From Hyphomicrobiales bacterium (GTDB lineage Bacteria; Pseudomonadota; Alphaproteobacteria; Rhizobiales; Xanthobacteraceae), in the NCBI GenBank assembly GCA_016201085.1, contig JACQDO010000266.1, forward strand, positions 1-11,010: a stretch of 11,010 bases of DNA, in the 5' to 3' direction. Position numbers and translations under genes: made by a program. The notes below the pieces were generated by a model. The model saw nothing but the letters and a program-made list of their open reading frames with translations. It was not told where the DNA came from and did no database searches. This document shows positions 6,418 to 11,010 of this stretch, piece after piece (position 1 is the stretch's first letter; each line of letters begins with the position of its first letter).

Positions 6418-8756
6418 GGTTTTACATCGCGCATGATCTTATCCGACCTTCCTTCGCCCGCCGAAGCGGGCTTCGCGAAGGCGGGAAACCGGTTCCCACT
6501 TTTCGGGATCATGCGCCCGCCTCGGTAGGCCCGCAAGGCATTGACCGTCACTAGCATCGAGGAGCCCGACATGGCCAGCGCCGCGATCAGCGGCGTGACC
6601 AGACCGAGAATGGCGACCGGCACCGCCACGGCATTATAGGCCGCCGCCAGCCACAGGTTCTGCGCCATCAGCGCCCGCGCGCGGCGGGCGATCCGCACGG
6701 TCTCGACCACCGGCGCCAACCGCTCGCCGAGGAACACCGCGTCGGCCTGCGCCTGCGTCACGTCGGCGGCGGCGATCGGCGACAGCGAGACATGCGCGGC
6801 GGCCAGCGCCGGCGCGTCGTTGAGCCCGTCGCCGACCATCAGCACGCGGCGGCCTCGCGCTTTAAGCGTTTCGATGCGCGCGATCTTCTCGGCCGGCTTC
6901 AATTCGCCCAGCCAATTGTCGATGCCGAGCGCGCGCGCGATCGGCTCCACCGCCGCATTGCAGTCGCCGGACAGGATGTGCAGCTCGAAGCCGAGCGCAC
7001 TGAGCGCCCGCACCGCCTCCATCGCGTCAAGGCGCAGCTTCTGCGAAATGGCGATGGTCGCCGTCCGTCCGCCATGGGAAAAGCAGATCCAGGATTCTCC
7101 GCTCGTCCCCGCGGAAGCGGGGACCCAGGGATGCATATCTCTGTCTTCTTGCTCTTGGCTCTGGATTCCCGCTTGCGCGGGAATGAGCGGAATTTGGGGG
7201 ACGGCCGCGCAAAACTCTGCGCTGCCGAGCCGTGCCTCGACGCCGTCGATGACGACGCGCACGCCCTGCCCCGGCTCCTCTTGCGCGCCGTCGATTGGCG
7301 TTCGGATTGCCGCTTCGCGCGCCAGCGCCATGGCCAGCGGATGCCGGCTGGACAGCGCCAGCCGCGCCGCCGTCTGCAACAGCTCGGGGGCAATCGCTGT
7401 TGCATTGACCACGCGCGGCTCCGGCAGCGTCAGCGTGCCGGTCTTGTCGAACACGACGGTGTCGGCTTCCGCCAGCCGCTCGACCGCGTCGCCGGCATTG
7501 AGGATCACGCCGGCGCGGAACAGCGCGCCCGACGCCACCACCTGCACCGCCGGGATCGCCAGGGCCAGCGCGCAGGGACAGGTGATGATCAGCACCGCAA
7601 TCGCCGTCACCACCGCATCGTGGACGCTGGCGCCCGCGAGCAGCCAGCCGGCGCACGTGAGCGCCGCGGTCAAGTGCACCATCGGCGCATAGATGCGCGC
7701 GGCACGGTCGGCGAGCCGCAGCGCGCGCGATTTGGCGCTCGCCGCCTTGTCGAGCAGCTTTTCGATCTCGTCGATCAGCGCGGCGCCGCCGGCCGCCGTC
7801 ACGGCCAGCGTGAGCGCGCCGAAGTAATTCATGCTGCCGGCATAGACGGTGGCGCCGGCGGAAACCTTGCGGCGCGTCGTCTCGCCGGTGATCAGGCTCT
7901 CGTCCAGCTCGGAACTGCCGGCCAGCACCTCGGCGTCGGCCGGCACGCGCTCGCCCGCCTTGACCAGCACACGGTCGCCGGCCTTGAGCGCCGCCACCGG
8001 CACGCTCACCAGTTCGCCGCCGACGAAGCGACGCGCGGTGTCGCCCTTAAGCGCGGCGAGATTGCCGGCGATGGCACGCGTCTTGCGGCGCATGGCGTGA
8101 TCGAGCGCGCGGCCGACCAGCAGAAAGAACAGCAGCATCAGCGCCGAGTCGTAATAAGCGTGTTCGGCGTGATGGGCAGTCTCCACCACCGACATGGCGA
8201 GCGCGAGAATGACGCCGAGCGAGATGGGCACATTCATGTTGAGGCTGCGCGCCCGCAGCGCCTGCCAGGCGCTGGCGAAGAACGGCCGCCCGGCGTAAGC
8301 CGCCGCCGGCAGCGCGATCAGCGCCGAGGCCCAATGGAAGAAGTCGCGCGTCTCCGGCGTGATGTCGGTGACGTTGCCCGACCATACCGACACCGACAGC
8401 AGCATGACGTTCATGGCAGCGAAGCCGGCGACCGCCAGACAGCGCGTGAGGCGGCGCGCCTCGGCCGCCGCCTCCTGCTCGGCGCGCAGCGGCACGAAAG
8501 GACGGCCGCGATAGCCGATGCTCTCCAGCGTCCGCAGAATCTGCGCCGGCTTGAACACCCGGTCGTTCCAGGCGACGTGCAGCCGGCGATGCGTGTAATT
8601 GAGCCGCGCCTCGGTCACGCCCGGCAGACGCTTTACCGCGCCCTCGATGCGAGAAATGCAGGCGCCGCAGGCAATGCCGTCGACCGCCAACTCCATGGCC
8701 AGCGTGCCGTCACCGGCCGGCTTGGCGTAGAGCGAAAGATCGAGCGTCTCGCTCAT
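6414..8756 (-). CDS. ccoI: Cu-transporting P1B-type ATPase CcoI/FixI, with repeat-derived insert and tail
   Basis: A 780-residue inner-membrane ATPase that exports Cu(I) to supply the cbb3 oxidase copper site. Domains in order: an N-terminal heavy-metal-binding domain with GIACGAC (Cys30, Cys33); eight predicted membrane helices between about 105 and 735, with the metal-channel motif CPC at 393-395; the actuator loop TGE at 290-292; the phosphorylation motif DKTGT at 437-441 (Asp437); the P1B HP motif at 472-473; and GDGLND at 642-647. All key residues are intact. Two unusual parts: residues about 522-554 come from a palindromic repeat inserted in frame in the nucleotide-binding domain, and residues 748-776 come from a nested repeat at the 3' end. 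The start at 8756 is preceded by AGGGA 7 nt away; the frame is open up to 8813 but those codons lie in another repeat. It is preceded by ccoH and overlaps ccoS by 4 nt. Confidence 0.93.
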   Translation of the reverse strand: MSETLDLSLYAKPAGDGTLAMELAVDGIACGACISRIEGAVKRLPGVTEARLNYTHRRLHVAWNDRVFKPAQILRTLESIGYRGRPFVPLRAEQEAAAEARRLTRCLAVAGFAAMNVMLLSVSVWSGNVTDITPETRDFFHWASALIALPAAAYAGRPFFASAWQALRARSLNMNVPISLGVILALAMSVVETAHHAEHAYYDSALMLLFFLLVGRALDHAMRRKTRAIAGNLAALKGDTARRFVGGELVSVPVAALKAGDRVLVKAGERVPADAEVLAGSSELDESLITGETTRRKVSAGATVYAGSMNYFGALTLAVTAAGGAALIDEIEKLLDKAASAKSRALRLADRAARIYAPMVHLTAALTCAGWLLAGASVHDAVVTAIAVLIITCPCALALAIPAVQVVASGALFRAGVILNAGDAVERLAEADTVVFDKTGTLTLPEPRVVNATAIAPELLQTAARLALSSRHPLAMALAREAAIRTPIDGAQEEPGQGVRVVIDGVEARLGSAEFCAAVPQIPLIPAQAGIQSQEQEDRDMHPWVPASAGTSGESWICFSHGGRTATIAISQKLRLDAMEAVRALSALGFELHILSGDCNAAVEPIARALGIDNWLGELKPAEKIARIETLKARGRRVLMVGDGLNDAPALAAAHVSLSPIAAADVTQAQADAVFLGERLAPVVETVRIARRARALMAQNLWLAAAYNAVAVPVAILGLVTPLIAALAMSGSSMLVTVNALRAYRGGRMIPKSGNRFPAFAKPASAGEGRSDKIMRDVKP
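6429..6516. repeat. 49-bp palindromic element interrupted by a 39-bp palindrome, 3' end of ccoI
   Basis: The outer arms GCGCATGATC (6429-6438) and GATCATGCGC (6507-6516) are perfect. The element matches the 49-bp copy at 8769-8817 in the same orientation, except for an extra 39 bp at 6447-6485; 88 minus 39 is exactly 49. The extra 39 bp is itself a palindrome: CCTTCGC (6451-6457) with GCGAAGG (6475-6481) around a CCCGC/GCGGG core. Read in the ccoI frame it encodes residues 748-776. Confidence 0.9.
6447..6485. mobile_element. 39-bp palindrome nested in the 49-bp repeat
   Basis: The insertion splits the motif CCGAAAA of the 49-bp element between CCGA and AAA. It is 39 bp, so frame-neutral, with internal hairpin CCTTCGC/GCGAAGG. 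Read in the ccoI frame it encodes PAFAKPASAGEGR, a peptide pattern typical of translated short repeats. The exact edges are ambiguous by a few bases. There is no coding capacity, so it would be a passively spread miniature element. Confidence 0.7.
7098..7191. mobile_element. two-hairpin palindromic element inside ccoI
   Basis: The terminal inverted repeats TCCGCTC (7098-7104) and GAGCGGA (7185-7191) enclose two perfect hairpins: GTCCCCGC/GCGGGGAC (7105-7124, loop GGAA) and ATTCCCGC/GCGGGAAT (7165-7184). In between is a non-palindromic spacer of 40 bp. Positions 7104-7127 match 15-38 with one mismatch. Translated in the ccoI frame it gives IPAQAGIQ and VPASAGT, foreign to P-type ATPases. The frame stays open, so the inserted length plus any target duplication must be a multiple of three; the precise edges cannot be fixed here. 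Confidence 0.88.
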
Positions 8757-8763
8757 GACTTTT

Positions 8764-8768
8764 TCCCT
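8764..8768 (-). promoter_or_regulatory. ribosome binding site of ccoI
   Basis: AGGGA on the minus strand, 7 nt before the ATG at 8756. It sets the ccoI start and lies immediately outside the 49-bp repeat, so the repeat did not destroy it. Confidence 0.65.
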
Positions 8769-8817
8769 GCGCATGACCTTTTCCGAAAACCGATTCCCAC
8801 TTTTCGGGGTCATGCGC
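8769..8817. repeat. 49-bp palindromic element between ccoH and ccoI
   Basis: The outer arms GCGCATGACC (8769-8778) and GGTCATGCGC (8808-8817) are perfect; the inner arms CCGAAAA (8783-8789) and TTTTCGG (8801-8807) are also perfect. The asymmetric centre ACCGATTCCCAC gives it a direction, the same as the copy at 6429-6516. Its right edge supplies the last base of the ccoH stop codon (TAG), and its left edge ends next to the ccoI ribosome site. Removing it would give a TAA stop for ccoH, so the insertion was harmless to both genes. Confidence 0.9.
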
Positions 8818-9326
8818 TACCTGAGCGTGACCCGGTTGCGCGAGCGGAACATGCGATCGTCGCCGCGATAGAGATCGACGATCAATTCCCATTGACCGGG
8901 CTGCGCCTGCGTTTCGCCGTGGAAGGCGCCGGCGCCGATGCGGTTCAAGGCAATGTCATGGTCAAGCCGCGCATCGGCGGGATGCGCCAGCCGCGCCTGC
9001 GCCGTCAGCCCGGAAAGCGGCGCGCCGCGGTCGTCGCGCGCGCTGAGCTCGAGCACGGCGCCGCCGGCGCGGTCGCGCGCCAGCTTGCCGTCGACGCGCC
9101 AGTGCCGCGCCTCCTGCCGCTCGGCCTGCGCCAGCTCCTGCGCGAACATCAGCCCGGCCTTGTAGGAGCTGCCGGTCTCCAGGCCGCCGAAGGTCGAGGT
9201 GGCCGCCTGCACCAGCAGCGCATTGACCGCGAACACCACGCCGAAAAAACCGAGGAAGCACAGCAGCACCGCGAGCCCGGTCAGTTCGCGCGGCGGCTTG
9301 CGTTTTCGTTCAAGGATGACGGACAT
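8817..9326 (-). CDS. ccoH: cbb3-type oxidase assembly protein CcoH/FixH
   Basis: A 169-residue membrane-anchored protein with one N-terminal transmembrane helix (about 15-38, LTGLAVLLCFLGFFGVVFAV) followed by a periplasmic domain. The family signature FxVNALLVQAATSTFGGLETGSSYKAGLMF (32-61) is intact. The C-terminal WELIVDLYRGDDRMFRSRNRVTL (146-168) matches the usual FixH ending. CcoH binds oxidase subunits and stabilises assembly intermediates of cbb3 oxidase. The start at 9326 was chosen because GAGG lies 7 nt upstream and the preceding open frame (to 9497) lies within ccoG. It begins 14 nt after the ccoG stop, consistent with one operon. The stop codon shares its last base with the 49-bp palindrome. 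Confidence 0.92.
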   Translation of the reverse strand: MSVILERKRKPPRELTGLAVLLCFLGFFGVVFAVNALLVQAATSTFGGLETGSSYKAGLMFAQELAQAERQEARHWRVDGKLARDRAGGAVLELSARDDRGAPLSGLTAQARLAHPADARLDHDIALNRIGAGAFHGETQAQPGQWELIVDLYRGDDRMFRSRNRVTLR

Positions 9327-9340
9327 AGGATAGCCTCGGC

Positions 9341-10867
9341 TCAGGGAGCAAAGAAGTGGTCGTGCGCGATGGCCTGCTGGCCGGTCGCTATATCGGTGAG
9401 ACGGAACACGACCTCCGACTTCGGCGGCGGCGGCAGGCCGTAGTCGGTCACCAGCACGCGCACTTCGCGGGTCTGGTCGGGGCCGACGTCGATCCACGGC
9501 TCGCCGTCCGCGCGCGGCGGCACGCCGATCAGACTGATCAGCGCCGCCGGCGGGCCGTTGAAGCCGAGCGCGAATTCGCGCTTCTTGAGCTGCTTGTTGA
9601 CGATACGCACGGTGTAGGCATTGCGCACCGAGCCATCCGATAGTCGCACGAACATCGGATTGCGGTCGTGCATGACGCTGATGCCTTCGCTGTCGCGCGT
9701 CGCCAGCGTGAAGATCATGATGCCGCCGGCGATGGCGATGATCGCCGCATACAACACCGTGCGCAGGCGCATGATCTTGACGAAAGCGGGCTTGCCCTCC
9801 AGGCGGCGCTTGATGTTGACGTCGGTGTCATAGGCGATGAGACCGGGCGCGCGGCCGAGCTTGCGCATCATCGCGTTGCAGGCGTCGATGCACAGTCCGC
9901 ATTGGATGCAGCCGACATCGGAGCCCTCGCGAATGTCGACCCCGGTCGGGCAAACGCGCACGCACTGCTTGCAGTTGGTGCAGTCGCCGGCAGGCAGACC
10001 TTGCGCGCGCAATTCCTTCGCCTTGGCCACCGCGATGCGCGGCTCGCCGCGGTCGTAGCGGTAGGTGACGTTGAGTGCGTATTCGTCGGTGAGCGCGGCC
10101 TGGATGCGCGGCCACGGGCACATATAGACGCAGACCTGCTCGCGCATGAAGCCGTCGAGCGTGTAGGTGGTGAAAGTGAGAATGCCGATCCACACATAAG
10201 CGATGAACGGCGCGGTGCCGAAGGTGAGCTCCTTCACCAGCGTCGGCGCGTCGGCGAAATACAGCACCCAGACGCCGCCGGTCCACCACGCCACCATCAG
10301 CCAGAGGAAATGCTTGATGCCATTGCGCGCGTAGGTTTGCAGCGTCCAGCGTTTGCCGTCGCGCTGCATGTTCTCGCGCCGGTCGCCTTCCACCCAGCGT
10401 TCGATGGCAAAATACAGATCGGTCCACACCGTCTGCGGGCAGAGATAACCGCACCAACCCCGGCCGGCGAGCGCGTTCATCAGGAACAGCAGCATCGAGG
10501 CCAGGATGAGCAGCCCGGTGAGGTAGTAGACCTCCTGCGGCCAGATTTCGATGAAAAAGAAATAGAAGCGGCTGTTGGGGAAGTCGAGCAGCACGGCCTG
10601 GCTGGGCGCGTTCGGCCCGCGATCCCAGCGCACGAACGGCAGCAGATAATAGATGCCGAGGGTAACGATGACCGCCGCCCATTTGATTCGGCGGAACGTG
10701 CCGCTCACGCTCTGCGGATAGATCTTGCGGCGCTTCGCATAGAGCGGGATGTCGTCATTCGGCGGCGGCGGGCCGGTGACTTCGGCCGCGGCGACCAGGC
10801 GCGTCAGAGCGGGCGCTACCGGCGCCCCCGCATCCAACGCCACGGTGCCGACGACCGGTGCAATCAT
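9341..10867 (-). CDS. ccoG: CcoG/FixG polyferredoxin, cupric reductase for cbb3 biogenesis
   Basis: A 508-residue inner-membrane iron-sulfur protein. It has several membrane helices (about 62-78, 113-132, 186-205, 217-236 and 368-388). Two cytoplasmic 4Fe-4S motifs are visible: CxxCxxCxxxCP at Cys296, 299, 302 and 306, and CxxCxxCxxxC at Cys320, 323, 326 and 330. Two further Cys pairs, WCGYLCP (139, 143) and CVYMCP (246, 250), are family-typical and lie at membrane edges. The C-terminal 390-508 is the periplasmic Ig-like FixG domain. CcoG reduces Cu(II) to Cu(I), feeding CcoI. The PLYAKRRKIYPQSVSGTFR stretch at 41-59 is the usual FixG N-terminus, here preceded by about 40 variable residues. 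The ATG overlaps the ccoP TGA as ATGA, and a GGAG lies 5 nt upstream. Confidence 0.95.
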   Translation of the reverse strand: MIAPVVGTVALDAGAPVAPALTRLVAAAEVTGPPPPNDDIPLYAKRRKIYPQSVSGTFRRIKWAAVIVTLGIYYLLPFVRWDRGPNAPSQAVLLDFPNSRFYFFFIEIWPQEVYYLTGLLILASMLLFLMNALAGRGWCGYLCPQTVWTDLYFAIERWVEGDRRENMQRDGKRWTLQTYARNGIKHFLWLMVAWWTGGVWVLYFADAPTLVKELTFGTAPFIAYVWIGILTFTTYTLDGFMREQVCVYMCPWPRIQAALTDEYALNVTYRYDRGEPRIAVAKAKELRAQGLPAGDCTNCKQCVRVCPTGVDIREGSDVGCIQCGLCIDACNAMMRKLGRAPGLIAYDTDVNIKRRLEGKPAFVKIMRLRTVLYAAIIAIAGGIMIFTLATRDSEGISVMHDRNPMFVRLSDGSVRNAYTVRIVNKQLKKREFALGFNGPPAALISLIGVPPRADGEPWIDVGPDQTREVRVLVTDYGLPPPPKSEVVFRLTDIATGQQAIAHDHFFAP

Positions 10868-11010
10868 TTTTCTCCGCCGCCGAGGCCGTGGACATAGACG
10901 GTGAGCGCCTTGATGGTCGGATCGCTCAGGCGCCCGCCCCAGGCCGGCATGACGCCGCCACGGCCATTTTGCAGGCCCTCCATGATGATTTTCTTGTCCG
11001 CGCCGTAGAA
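10864..11010 (-). CDS. ccoP: cbb3-type oxidase subunit III CcoP/FixP, C-terminal fragment
   Basis: The last 48 residues of a diheme cytochrome c subunit, cut by the window edge. Visible are KKIIMEGLQNGRGGVMPAWGGRL and DPTIKALTVYVHGLGGGEK (split here for length). GVMPAWGGRL carries the axial Met of the second c-type heme, and DPTIKxLTVYVHxLGGG is the standard CcoP ending. CcoP passes electrons from soluble or bc1-derived cytochromes to the catalytic subunit. The TGA overlaps the ccoG start by 4 nt. The CXXCH heme-binding motifs, and presumably ccoN, ccoO and ccoQ, lie beyond the right edge. Confidence 0.9.
   Translation of the reverse strand, partial: FYGADKKIIMEGLQNGRGGVMPAWGGRLSDPTIKALTVYVHGLGGGEK

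Noticed and set aside
8757..8813. 19-residue N-terminal extension of ccoI (MTPKSGNRFSEKV...)
   Set aside because: It is encoded by the 49-bp palindrome and lacks a ribosome site, while AGGGA sits correctly before the ATG at 8756. The same peptide pattern recurs in the 3' repeat.
6792..9443. Very long plus-strand open frame opposite ccoI and ccoH
   Set aside because: The translation is rich in Arg, His, Ala and Gly with no recognisable domain, typical of an antisense frame in GC-rich DNA. The minus strand carries clear ccoI and ccoH motifs throughout.
9327..9497. N-terminal extension of ccoH within ccoG
   Set aside because: The residues are Arg/Pro-rich and unlike FixH. The ATG at 9326 has a good ribosome site and gives a normal family length.
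10864..10880. FNR/FixK-type box (TTGAT-N4-ATCAA) for ccoG or other cco genes
   Set aside because: None was seen at the ccoP-ccoG junction or elsewhere in the window. ccoG overlaps ccoP, so control probably lies upstream of ccoN, outside the window.
9668..10897. Plus-strand open frame opposite ccoG
   Set aside because: A shadow frame; the ferredoxin Cys motifs on the minus strand show the true coding direction.

Overview
The window is high-GC, densely coded DNA that looks like an alphaproteobacterium of the Hyphomicrobiales (Bradyrhizobium / Xanthobacteraceae-like). This is an inference from three things: the ccoP-ccoG-ccoH-ccoI-ccoS (fixP-GHIS) gene order, an AMI1-type amidase and long-form PyrE like those of rhizobia, and many short palindromic repeats typical of such genomes. 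No rRNA, tRNA, CRISPR array, transposase or phage gene is visible.

Layout. Positions 1-138 hold a two-hairpin palindromic repeat upstream of a plus-strand run of four genes. These are two tandem paralogues of the PuuE-like polysaccharide-deacetylase (CE4-like) family, an AMI1-like amidase signature enzyme, and pyrE. The first three are packed with 6- and 12-nt gaps and look like an operon that could open a cyclic amide, ureide or imide and then hydrolyse the resulting amide; the substrate is unknown. The pyrE reading frame is broken near its 5' end by a 10-bp tandem duplication, and the intact part restarts at an internal ATG. Two palindromes fill 3905-4067. A minus-strand YaiI/YqxD (DUF188) gene follows, then, divergent and only 34 bp away, a small cupin with a strongly basic N-terminal tail. 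Another large palindrome (5043-5141) separates the cupin from the convergent minus-strand genes.

From 11010 down to 5162 everything is on the minus strand: the 3' end of ccoP, then ccoG, ccoH, ccoI, ccoS and a YeiH-family (UPF0324) membrane transporter gene. The cco genes form a compact maturation operon for the cbb3-type high-affinity cytochrome c oxidase. CcoG reduces copper, CcoI exports it across the membrane for the oxidase copper centre, and CcoH and CcoS act in assembly. CcoS is only 49 residues long and its start overlaps the ccoI stop.

The most striking feature is how palindromic repeats have entered the cco operon. One two-hairpin element of about 94 bp lies in frame inside ccoI and adds about 33 residues to the nucleotide-binding domain. 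A 49-bp palindrome lies exactly between ccoH and ccoI. A second copy of that palindrome, itself interrupted by a 39-bp second palindrome, lies at the 3' end of ccoI. There it appears to have replaced the original TAA stop with a repeat-encoded tail ending in an ATGA overlap with ccoS. I did not find a clear wholly new system. The repeat-driven remodelling of ccoI, the pyrE frameshift and the deacetylase-pair/amidase operon are the points worth following.
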